Shown here piece after piece: positions 1 to 7,258 of a stretch of DNA of 18,746 nt. A program made the translations under genes and the position numbers. Under the pieces are notes generated by a model, which saw only the letters and a program-made list of their open reading frames with translations, did no database searches and was not told the origin of the DNA. Source of the DNA: CANRPC01 sp964456095 (lineage in GTDB: Bacteria; Bacillota_I; Bacilli_A; RFN20; CAG-449); NCBI GenBank assembly GCA_964456095.1, contig CAYVZF010000023.1, positions 1 through 18,746 on the forward strand. Reading direction: 5' to 3'. The first letter of the stretch is position 1, and each line of letters opens with the position of its first letter.

Positions 1-49
1 TCATTTGTGAGTTATTTTTGTCATGCTCATTTATTTCTAGTATTTCCAC
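1..49 (-). CDS. 5' end of an unrecognised gene cut by the window edge
   Basis: Sixteen codons are visible from a GTG at 49-47, reading VEILEINEHDKNNSQM before the window ends. A GAGG ribosome site lies 7 bases upstream, inside the last codons of the preceding gene, so the two genes would be co-transcribed and perhaps translationally coupled. The fragment is too short to assign to a family. It may be an operon partner of the small helical protein at 52-285. Confidence 0.35.
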   Translation of the reverse strand, partial: MEILEINEHDKNNSQM

Positions 50-51
50 AC

Positions 52-285
52 TTATACCTCGGGTAAAACCAATCTACCTTCACGTTCTTCATTAAAAAGT
101 TGAGCAAGCATTAAAGCACTATAATGCCATACTTTTGTTTCTTCTCTTTCTAGATAAGAATATAATTTTGATTCTACAAATCTTTCTAATGCTTTGTTTT
201 CAGGCCAATCATTTAACTCCATAATTTTTGCTACAACATTTGCAGTAATACTATATAGAAGTGTTTCATAACTACGTTCATTCAT
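52..285 (-). CDS. small helical protein of unknown function (77 aa)
   Basis: The reading frame is open from 315, but the ATG at 285 is the likely start because an AAAGGAGG ribosome site lies 8 bases before it and would fall inside the longer version. The 77-residue product has no signal peptide or membrane segment and looks wholly helical, with a C-terminal stretch of the type ALERFVESKLYSYLE...VWHYSALMLAQLFNEE. From memory this resembles short proteins next to DUF3791/DUF3990 genes in gut Firmicutes, which sit in toxin-like clusters; that link is tentative. A second gene starts 2 bases after its stop, so it probably heads a small operon. No function can be assigned from the sequence. Confidence 0.6.
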   Translation of the reverse strand: MNERSYETLLYSITANVVAKIMELNDWPENKALERFVESKLYSYLEREETKVWHYSALMLAQLFNEEREGRLVLPEV

Positions 286-668
286 TTTTAAAATACCTCC
301 TTTTTCAATACACATATACTTTTAACAATCATGATTAACTCTATTTATTGTTTTCTCTAATAGTTTTTGTATATATATAACTTCTAAATATTTAATCATG
401 CTAACTATATATGCATTTGAATTACCTTTTAAAATTTATATAATGCAAATTGTAATACTATCTTCTATTAAATCTTCTATAAGATATATTCAAGTATACT
501 TTATACACTAATTGTAATTTTTGCATTTAAAACTATTTAAATTGTATATTTATACTTTTGTTTTTTTTATTTCTACCAATTTTTAATGTTAATAATTTAT
601 TAAAGTAAATATTAATTAATTAGAATTAAAATAATAATTCTTTAATGTATAATTACATATTAATTTTA
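286..668. other. AT-rich intergenic region, no gene seen
   Basis: Stops are dense in all frames and no RNA gene is recognisable. The right end runs into the terminator of the Spo0A-like operon. The left end must hold the promoter of the small gene at 52-285. The 10-base palindrome AATCATGATT at 327-336, about 40 bases upstream of that start, is the only symmetrical element noticed and could be an operator, but short palindromes are expected by chance in such AT-rich sequence. Confidence 0.5.
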
Positions 669-715
669 TATAAAAACTGTGAAGTTCTTAATAATTAAAT
701 TAAGTTCTTCACAGT
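669..715 (-). terminator. intrinsic terminator of the sigma/Spo0A-like operon
   Basis: Read on the minus strand, just after the stop at 721, arms ACTGTGAAG and CTTCACAGT (plus-strand 707-715 and 676-684) form a perfect 9-bp stem. An inner CTTAAT/ATTAAG stem extends it across a 2x2 internal loop. TTTTTATA follows directly. This is a strong rho-independent terminator and closes the four-gene operon. Confidence 0.88.
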
Positions 716-720
716 CCATT

Positions 721-1491
721 TTATAAATCAAATAGCATTTCTAATTTTACTTTATCTGCGATAATGTATATTAATTCACCATTTGTGGGCTTAGTTTTTT
801 CATCGAGTATTTCAATATTATATAATTCATTTATTTTATATACTCTTCCTCTAGACCATGTTAGATTTATTGCATGTCTAATGGATCTTTCTACACATGA
901 AACTGATGTTCTATATTTTTTAGCTATTTCAGGATATATACACTTGGTAATTCCTGATAATAGTTTGGGTCTTTCTAATGCCAAAAGTATCGCATCACGT
1001 ATAAATTTATATCCTATTAAACTTGCAGGAACTCCTATTAATAATAGTAAGTCAGTTATCCTACTGAAATATCTTCTTCTATATACTTCTTTTCTTGACT
1101 TATCATATTCAGGATCATCAAATAAATCATAACTTTTTTTAGAATCCATAATTAATTGTTCCTCCACTATTCTCTTATAAAAACTTGAAAAATCAACAAT
1201 AGAACGACAATATCTTTCTTCAAGAACTCTATATAATGAATCAATTCTTAAGTCTTCATATTTTTGTAAAATTTCTTCTTTTAAAATGTCTAATTCTTGG
1301 GTACATGTATTACCATTTAATAATAATAACTCTGGTTTTTGTTTTTTCATTATAGTTTCAAGTTGAGAATATTTATCAAGTATAGCAACAATTTCAAATC
1401 GATTGTCTTTATAAAACACGCTATTAAGTTTGCTTCTAATAAAAGAATTTTCTTCTAATATTACTGTTCTTATTTTATATGCTGTTTTCAT
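721..1491 (-). CDS. Spo0A-type transcription factor with a degenerate receiver domain
   Basis: This 256-residue protein has an unmistakable Spo0A C-terminal DNA-binding domain at about 145-256: IGVPASLIGYKFIRDAI, GITKCIYPEIAKKY, then the recognition helix with VERSIRHAI and WSRG, and a KPTNGELIYIIADKVKLE tail. The recognition helix is close to that of Bacillus Spo0A, so binding to 0A boxes (TGTCGAA) is expected. Residues 7-60 resemble a response-regulator receiver, but the acidic pair is EE (13-14), the phospho-acceptor Asp position is Asn (LLLLN, residue 59), and no second half with the conserved Thr/Ser and Lys is recognisable. Phosphorylation by the normal relay is therefore unlikely. It is last in a four-gene operon, starting 3 bases after the peptidase stop with only a weak ribosome site, so translation is probably coupled. 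It could be the lineage's only Spo0A or, more likely, a paralogue. Confidence 0.9.
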   Translation of the reverse strand: MKTAYKIRTVILEENSFIRSKLNSVFYKDNRFEIVAILDKYSQLETIMKKQKPELLLLNGNTCTQELDILKEEILQKYEDLRIDSLYRVLEERYCRSIVDFSSFYKRIVEEQLIMDSKKSYDLFDDPEYDKSRKEVYRRRYFSRITDLLLLIGVPASLIGYKFIRDAILLALERPKLLSGITKCIYPEIAKKYRTSVSCVERSIRHAINLTWSRGRVYKINELYNIEILDEKTKPTNGELIYIIADKVKLEMLFDL

Positions 1492-1494
1492 ATT

Positions 1495-2581
1495 TTAACC
1501 ATGACATGGACATAAATATACTTGAGCGGTTAATGAATAATAATCATTTGAACATACATGTTCATCTTCATATATAATATCAATCGCACTTGGTACATAT
1601 GTATTCTTTTTAAACGTTGCCCAAGGCGTTTTCATTGCGTAATTTGAATTTCCACTTTCAACATAAACATAATCATCACTATAAGCAAATGCAACAACTG
1701 AATGATTAGTTCCATTTGCAATACATGGTCTACTATTATTTATTGCATTTTTAATAATTGTTATTGCTCTATTTGTTATTTGGTCACCCCAATTACCTTC
1801 AGAAGTATTGAATGATACTTTAATACCCTTATCATTAAAATAATTATATAACAAATTATATTGCGTATAGTAATTCATTCCTCCATAAGGAGTTGTNNNN
1901 NNNNNNNNNNNNNNNNNNNNNNNNNNNNNNNNNNNNNNNNNNNNNNNNNNNNNNNNNNNNNNNNNNNNNNNNNNNNNNNNNNNNNNNNNNNNNNNNTTTA
2001 GTTCCTGATTCATACATATCAAATGAATAATAATCACCAGCTTCTAAATCTGTATCAGAAAATGATGAACTAACGTTAGTAAAACTTACATTATTATAAG
2101 TTTCAATATTAATGAATTCATCATTAATATAAGTAAGATATTTAAAGCCAAAACCACCATTATCATATACTTTGAAACAGTCTTTATAATCTTTATATGG
2201 ATTATCTTCTTTTAATCCTGTTTCAATAATGCAGTTATTAACTTTATCATATAATACATACTTATTAGCAAATACTATTTCTAAATATGCATTATATCCT
2301 TTTAAATTATATACATCATTATAGTACATTAAATTACTTGCAGTAAAATTATTTAATGAATCACTTATAGATGTATTTGTTACACCCATAGTTGATATAG
2401 GTGTTTCATCATTATTATTAATAGATAAACTTCCACTTTCCATACTTACTTCTAAAGAATAATCTTCATTAACAAGTGTACAAGCATTAGATAAGTTATA
2501 GATAGTTGTATCTACTTTATTACTCGTTGCAAAACCAGTTAAAGATGTTAAAGCTAGTAATGCAGTCGTTATTAAACTCAT
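1495..2581 (-). CDS. secreted papain/C39-fold cysteine peptidase, interrupted by an assembly gap
   Basis: The start at 2581 has an AAAGGG ribosome site 8 bases upstream and gives an N-terminal signal peptide (a hydrophobic run around LITTALLALTSLTGFA), so the protein should be exported. About 195 residues precede the gap and 133 follow. The C-terminal part looks like a C39-like papain-fold domain: GGMNYYTQYNLLYNYF, an INNSRPCIA strand, then NHSVVAFAY with the probable catalytic His, and YVYVESG. The catalytic Cys normally lies N-terminal to these blocks and would be in the gap. The two parts are in different frames, which a 100-N gap of unknown true length explains. It ends CPCHG. It starts 13 bases after the membrane protein gene and ends 3 bases before the Spo0A-like gene. 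The pre-gap region matches nothing I recognise. Confidence 0.75.
1897..1996. other. 100-N scaffold gap inside the peptidase gene
   Basis: Exactly 100 N. The flanks share no overlap (they end in agttgt and resume with tttagttcct), so unlike the gap at 5506-5605 this one hides real sequence of unknown length, probably including the catalytic Cys region of the peptidase. Confidence 0.95.
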
Positions 2582-2594
2582 TTTTCATCCCTTT

Positions 2595-3269
2595 CTATTT
2601 TTTTATTTCTTCTAATATATAGTCTTTTATTAAAGATAGATTAGATGAAATAGCATCATATGCATATAAACTAATTAGTATATCACTACAATCTTTTTTA
2701 TATAAATCTAATTGATTATGTGTATCCATATTACTTTTTTTCCAATATAAATTATCATAATTATCAATTGATTTTTGAAAAATTACATAATAACTATCTT
2801 GCTCAAATTCTATTTTTGCATTCAAACTAATAGATTGAACATCTATTAATTTATGTTTGTAATTGTAATTAGCGGTTAATTTAATTTGATATGTATAATT
2901 TACATCTTCACCTAAATCAAAATCTATTGTTTTAATTTCTTTTTCATCATTACAATAACTATAACAAGATAAATATTTTTCATAAAAGTCATCGTAATTA
3001 TCATAATCATAATTCTCTCGAATAGTTTCAAAACCTATATTACCAGTTTCTCTTAAAACTAAATAAGTTAATTGACTTGAACATAATATTGATAAAACAA
3101 ATACTAAAGAGAAAAATATTGGTTTAAATAGTTTAAAAGATGGAAATAATTTATATTTTTTTCTTTCTTTTATTACAATATTATTCATATTTATTTTATC
3201 TTTTATATCCTCAAATGAACAATTACAGTCTTGTTGACTTAATAAATAATTTAAAACTTTCTTTTTCAT
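2595..3269 (-). CDS. single-pass membrane protein, probable anti-sigma factor
   Basis: The product has 224 residues: a basic cytoplasmic N-terminal part of about 48 residues with a CxC (Cys15, Cys17), one clear membrane helix at about 50-72 (IFFSLVFVLSILCSS...), and an acidic, Tyr/Asn-rich extracellular domain of about 150 residues. This topology directly after an ECF-type sigma gene (13-base gap, GAGG ribosome site) is that of membrane-bound anti-sigma factors, which hold the sigma factor with the N-terminal part and sense the envelope with the outer part. No HHCC zinc motif of the classical zinc-binding anti-sigma domain is present and the outer domain matches nothing I recognise, so the role rests on position and topology. 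The peptidase gene follows 13 bases later. Confidence 0.62.
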   Translation of the reverse strand: MKKKVLNYLLSQQDCNCSFEDIKDKINMNNIVIKERKKYKLFPSFKLFKPIFFSLVFVLSILCSSQLTYLVLRETGNIGFETIRENYDYDNYDDFYEKYLSCYSYCNDEKEIKTIDFDLGEDVNYTYQIKLTANYNYKHKLIDVQSISLNAKIEFEQDSYYVIFQKSIDNYDNLYWKKSNMDTHNQLDLYKKDCSDILISLYAYDAISSNLSLIKDYILEEIKK

Positions 3270-3282
3270 TTTTTTACCTCAT

Positions 3283-3837
3283 TTATAGTTTATTTTCCCT
3301 ATATATTTTATCTCTAACTTCATAGTATTCTCTTAGTTTCTTAATACCTCTTTTATATGCACTTTTGATAGTATTAATAGACATATTAAGTCCACGTGCT
3401 ATTTCTTTAAAAGTGAAATCGTATAGTACATGATAAATAATAACACTACTTTCTAATTCATTAATTACAATATCAAATTCATCAAGTATGCCATTATAGA
3501 TAGCATGTAGTCCTTCACTTTTATTTTCTTTATTCAGTAAATCATCTTCATACTGAATATCATCTTTCTTTTTAGAAAAATAATCTTTCACCTTATTACT
3601 CGCGCATGTAAATAAATATGCTTTTAAGCTTTTTGATGTATCAAATTGATTTACACTGTTAAAGAAACTCAGGAATACATCATTAGTTAAATCCTCACAA
3701 TCTTCTTTTGATTTAACAGATTTATGAATGAAATAATATATTAATTTACAGTATTCTTCATAAATCTTTCTAAAGACTTCCATTACTTCAAATTTAGAAG
3801 AATGAAGTGCTTCATCAAGTTCTTTTTCTAAACTCAC
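3283..3837 (-). CDS. ECF-type RNA polymerase sigma factor
   Basis: The product has 184 residues with two domains and no region 3, the layout of ECF (group 4) sigma factors. Region 2 is at about 22-90 (YEEYCKLIYYFI, CEDLTNDVFLSFF, FDTSKSLKAYLFTCASNKVKDYF). Region 4 is at about 120-172 (LYDFTFKEIARGLNMSINTIKSAYKRGIKKL), including the -35-binding helix-turn-helix. The start is GTG at 3837, preceded by an AAGGAGG ribosome site with 9 bases spacing. It is first in a four-gene operon followed by its likely membrane anti-sigma factor. The upstream DNA contains CAGGTTTTT and, further down, ACGTGA in the operon's direction, loosely like an ECF promoter, but the spacing is too long to claim autoregulation. 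Confidence 0.88.
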   Translation of the reverse strand: MSLEKELDEALHSSKFEVMEVFRKIYEEYCKLIYYFIHKSVKSKEDCEDLTNDVFLSFFNSVNQFDTSKSLKAYLFTCASNKVKDYFSKKKDDIQYEDDLLNKENKSEGLHAIYNGILDEFDIVINELESSVIIYHVLYDFTFKEIARGLNMSINTIKSAYKRGIKKLREYYEVRDKIYRENKL

Positions 3838-3840
3838 CGT

Positions 3841-4238
3841 TTATAACCTCCTTTTTAATCTCACGTTAAAGTAATACTTTTAAAAACCTGATTTAGGGTG
3901 CAAAAAATTTAAAAAAAAGTAATTTTATGTAAAAAAATGTAGAATTTAAAAGCATTTTTATAGTTAAAAAATAAGAATAATTTTATAGATTATTAATAAT
4001 TTTTATCATAGATAAAAACGCTTTATTTTTATAAATATCTTAAAAATTTTTGTAGAAAAGCAATAAGATATCTATCTTTATATACATTATTTTGAAATAA
4101 AAAGTAAAATTTTTTCATTAATTTTTAATTATATATTTGTAGGAGATGCTTTCTATATGTCTAATTTTGGAAGTTAATAGTTTTTATTTAATGTAATTTT
4201 TAACTATTAAAAAAACAAAAGTACAAGGAGGATATTAA
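3841..4238. other. divergent intergenic region with leader copy A
   Basis: This ~400-base region separates the minus-strand sigma operon from a plus-strand gene remnant, so it should hold divergent promoters; none is convincing by eye. Its main feature is leader copy A (4063-4147). After the AGGAG of that leader there is only a tiny frame, ATG at 4157 encoding MSNFGS and a stop. The AAGGAGG ribosome site of the 4239 gene follows at the right edge. Confidence 0.5.
4063..4147 (+). repeat. leader repeat, copy A
   Basis: This segment matches 6050-6132. The last 45 bases (4103-4147 against 6088-6132) align without gaps at 41 of 45 positions, ending in the shared AGGAGAT; the ~40 bases before are alignable with small gaps. 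Copy B lies just upstream of an intact C39-peptidase gene and supplies its ribosome site, whereas copy A leads only to a six-codon frame. The sequence is AT-rich, but 41/45 ending at a shared ribosome site is unlikely to be chance. Confidence 0.65.
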
Positions 4239-5918
4239 ATGTTTGATTTAAATGAATTTAAAAAGTTTAAAGAGAATAATCAACTTGAAGTAAAAAAATC
4301 AATTAATGGTATTCCTAACTCTGTATGGGAAACTTATAGTGCTTTTTCTAATTCTTATGTTGGCATTATTTTATTAGGAGTTGGAGAATATGATAATAAG
4401 ACTTTATATACTTGTGAATTAACTGAAAAACAAGTTAACAAATTATTGAAATCTTTTTGGGATACAATTAACAATCAATCTAAAGTAAGCATTAATTTAT
4501 TATCCGATAAAGATGTTCAAATCAAAAAAATTAAAAATGACTATATAATAGTAATTAATGTTCCTCAAGCTGATAATGCATTTAAACCAGTATATATTAA
4601 TAACAATCCATTATTTGCTTATCGAAGAAATCATGAAGGCGATTATCATTGCAGTAAAATAGAAATACAGGCTATGCTTCGTGATCAAGATGAACAATCA
4701 AGTGATAGTTATATTATTGAGGACATGGATTTATCAGTTATTAATCAAGATACTTTAGCAAAATATCGAACAGGTTATAATCAATGTCATAAAGAAGATC
4801 ATCCATTTGTTAAAGATGATAATGAAAATTTTTTTAATTCATATTGGAGCCGCTAAAAAGGATAAAAATGGTATTATTAGACCTACCAAAGCAGGCTTAT
4901 TAATGTTTGGCAACTTTTATAATATTACTAATGTTTATCCTAATTACTTTTTGGACTATCAAGACCATAGAAATTTACAAGGTGATGATATAATATGGTC
5001 ATTTAGAATCACTTTTACTGATAGTGATTGGAGTGGAAACCTATACGATTTTTGTTATAGAATTGCTTTTAAATTAACTGAGGACATTGCAGTTCCATTT
5101 AAAATGACTGGCATTTTTCGTGATGATTCATCTCCTATGAAAAAAGCAATACGTGAAGCATTATGTAATACACTATCTAATGCTGATTATTATGGTGAAT
5201 TAGGTTTGGTAATCAAACAATATCACGATAAAATTATATTTTCTAATCCTGATATACTTGCTATGCCATTAAATAAATACTATTAGGTGGCGAATCAAAA
5301 GCAAGAAATAGAACAATCCTAAATATCTTCTCTTTTGTTAATATTGGTGAAAGAGCTGGAAGTGGATATGCATTAATTCTTAATGCTACAAAAAAGAATA
5401 ATTATCCTACTCCTGAACTATTTGATGATTTTAATCCTGATGTGACTAAATTAACTATATTTATCCAAAAACCTATTTCACAAGATGAAAACTTAGGAAA
5501 TGATANNNNNNNNNNNNNNNNNNNNNNNNNNNNNNNNNNNNNNNNNNNNNNNNNNNNNNNNNNNNNNNNNNNNNNNNNNNNNNNNNNNNNNNNNNNNNNN
5601 NNNNNTTAACTATATTTATCCAAAAACCTATTTCACAAGATGAAAACTTAGGAAATGATATTTCAATTCCTAACATCATTGATGAATTAAAAGTTAAACA
5701 AGATGTAAAGGATAACTAAAAAAACACTTTACAACTTTTTTGTAAATGAAATTTTTAGAAATATTAACATTCAAAAACAATTGGAAGTTAACAAAAAAAC
5801 CGCTACAAGTTATATTAAAATACTAAGAAATAATAATCTAATAGAATCAGTGACAAGCCATAACAATAAAAATAAATACAAATTCAATAACAATCTTTTG
5901 TTGGTTGAAAAATACTGA
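4239..5918 (+). pseudogene. AlbA_2/Schlafen-type ATP-binding protein, frameshifted
   Basis: The start has a good AAGGAGG ribosome site. Concatenated frames give a recognisable AlbA_2-type ATP-binding protein: LEVKKSINGIPNSVWETYSA, GIILLGVGEYD, YRRNHEGDYHC, RPTKAGLLMFG, FKMTGIFR, then NIGERAGSGY and a C-terminal winged-helix piece (KKTATSYIKILRNNNLIES). Three shifts break it: one extra T in the T7 run 4829-4835, one missing A near 5275-5277, and one extra base near the GG at 5710-5711. Removing the 100 N and one copy of the 55-base duplication leaves about 508 codons, the usual family length, so it was once full-size. Relatives include accessory regulators and defence-associated proteins; the exact role is unknown. 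Sequencing error is possible but three shifts in one gene favour decay. Confidence 0.85.
5451..5660. repeat. artefactual 55-base duplication flanking a scaffold gap
   Basis: Bases 5451-5505 and 5606-5660 are identical over exactly 55 bases and enclose exactly 100 N (5506-5605). An exact duplication of length 55 on both sides of a gap is what a de Bruijn assembler with k=55 leaves when two contigs share a k-mer and a scaffolder pads them. Collapsing the two copies restores an open frame across the join (DENLGNDISIPN), so no sequence is missing here. Confidence 0.92.
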
Positions 5919-6139
5919 TTAATCAAATAATTTAAATTAATAATTTAATTGAATTTAAAATATATGCAATATTCAAAAAAATAAATATTGTATTAAAAAT
6001 CATTAAAATATCTCTATTTAGCACGTTGATTTTTTTAATTAATTTAAATATAAGAATACTTTCTTTATAAACAACATCAAAAAAAATAGTAAATTATTTT
6101 CATTAATTATTAATTATATATTTATAGGAGATAATTTTA
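5919..6139. other. short intergenic region with leader copy B
   Basis: No gene is seen. The right part is leader copy B (6050-6132), which ends in the AGGAG ribosome site of the C39-peptidase gene. The left part is low-complexity A/T. Confidence 0.5.
6050..6132 (+). repeat. leader repeat, copy B
   Basis: This is the second copy of the leader described at 4063-4147. Here AGGAG (6127-6131) is followed after 9 bases by the ATG of the C39-peptidase gene, so the repeat is that gene's immediate promoter/5' leader region. Confidence 0.65.
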
Positions 6140-7258
6140 ATGAAAATAAAAACATACTACCAAATAAACGAAAAAACATGCGGGATTTCTAGTCTTAAAA
6201 CATTTATGTATTACCATTCTTTAGGGAAAATTGATTTAATAAAAGAAGACATATTTCATGAATCTTATTCTTTATTAGAATTAAAAAATATCGCGGAAAA
6301 TTATGGCTTTACTTTAGAAGGAATAAAATATAGTGATGATACATCTATCAAAGAAAAATCAATTATTCTATTAAACGATAATAATATCTTGCATTACGTA
6401 TTCTTTATAAACAAAAGAGGAAATGATTATTATTTTATAGATCCAACAAATGGAAAAATAAAAATAAGTAAAGATGCTTTTATAAAAATGTTTACTGGTT
6501 ATTCATTAATATTAATTAATAAAAATAAAAAGTTTAAGAAATTGAAAAAAAGAGATTATAATAACATTTTATGTTTCGTATTAGAAATAATAGTATCTAT
6601 TCCTTTAATGTTATCTATACTGTTATTTTTTAAAGAGAATTACTTTTCATTTGTTTTATTAATTACTTATTGGATTCTATTATTTATTAAAAAATTTATA
6701 TTATTACTTTTAATATCTTTATATGATAAAAAATTAGAACAAATAATTGACTCTTATCCAAATCTTAATGAAAGATACATTAATATATTAATAAAATATA
6801 AAACAATCAAATATTCTTTATTTTCTAATATATATAATTATATATTAATGAAATTTATATTTCTTTTTTCTTTACTTTTATTAAAGAATGGATATATTTT
6901 ATCAATATGTTTTTCTTTATTAAGTGTATTAGAAATTCTTTTTTACAATCATAATAAAAATATAATATGGAAATTAAATAGTATTAATAAAGTTAATAAT
7001 ATTAATAAATATATAACACTAAATAAATATTCAACAAAGTATGTAAAAAAATATGAATTATTTAAAGTATTTATAATCGTTATTTTTATTATTTCTTTAA
7101 TTATTTTTAATCTATTTAATAAATTAGATATTATATCAAATTTAATAATAATATGTTTATTTATTTTTATTACAAATCAAAGTAATCTATATACATTTTC
7201 AGAGCAATATAAAAACTATAATATTGGAAAAACAGTTTATACAAGTTTAAAAGATTAA
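6140..7258 (+). CDS. C39 bacteriocin-processing peptidase fused to six membrane segments, no ATPase
   Basis: Residues 1-125 form a C39 (double-glycine) peptidase with every active-site position in place: Gln8 (oxyanion hole), Cys14 in KTCGISSLK, His85 in ILHYVFF and Asp101 in YYFIDPTNG. Residues 140-345 hold about six hydrophobic segments (near 143-164, 168-181, 183-195, 228-248, 252-269, 307-345), as in the membrane domain of peptidase-containing ABC exporters that trim and export leader peptides. The nucleotide-binding domain is absent: the protein stops at 372 residues against roughly 700 for full exporters, and no Walker motif is present here or just downstream. The start has an AGGAG ribosome site within leader copy B. 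It could work with a separate ATPase, or be a membrane protease only. The gene is very AT-rich and its stop overlaps that of yqfD. No precursor peptide gene was recognised. Confidence 0.8.
   Translation: MKIKTYYQINEKTCGISSLKTFMYYHSLGKIDLIKEDIFHESYSLLELKNIAENYGFTLEGIKYSDDTSIKEKSIILLNDNNILHYVFFINKRGNDYYFIDPTNGKIKISKDAFIKMFTGYSLILINKNKKFKKLKKRDYNNILCFVLEIIVSIPLMLSILLFFKENYFSFVLLITYWILLFIKKFILLLLISLYDKKLEQIIDSYPNLNERYINILIKYKTIKYSLFSNIYNYILMKFIFLFSLLLLKNGYILSICFSLLSVLEILFYNHNKNIIWKLNSINKVNNINKYITLNKYSTKYVKKYELFKVFIIVIFIISLIIFNLFNKLDIISNLIIICLFIFITNQSNLYTFSEQYKNYNIGKTVYTSLKD

Noticed and set aside
764..1132. Plus-strand open frame of 122 codons opposite the Spo0A-like gene.
   Set aside because: It is the antisense shadow of a clearly conserved gene and has no ribosome site or recognisable domain. 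The same applies to frames opposite the membrane protein (3140-3325), dnaB (9296-9673, 9833-10096), sigG (16933-17253), sigE (17213-17479) and spoIIGA (18368-18664).
3841..3910. ECF autoregulated promoter upstream of the sigma gene.
   Set aside because: CAGGTTTTT and ACGTGA are suggestive, but the spacing between any AAC-like and CGT-like elements exceeds the usual 16-17 bases, so it was not listed as a feature.
4829..4856. Programmed frameshift at the T7 run in the AlbA_2-type gene.
   Set aside because: The family has no known frameshifting, and two further shifts of different kinds follow in the same gene, so decay is simpler.
5451..5660. A biological direct repeat or target-site duplication of an inserted element.
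   Set aside because: Identity is exactly 55 bases on either side of exactly 100 N, which is an assembly signature.
5473..5679. Minus-strand frame running through the N gap.
   Set aside because: It exists only because N is read as open and because of the duplicated 55 bases; it lies antisense to the AlbA_2-type pseudogene.
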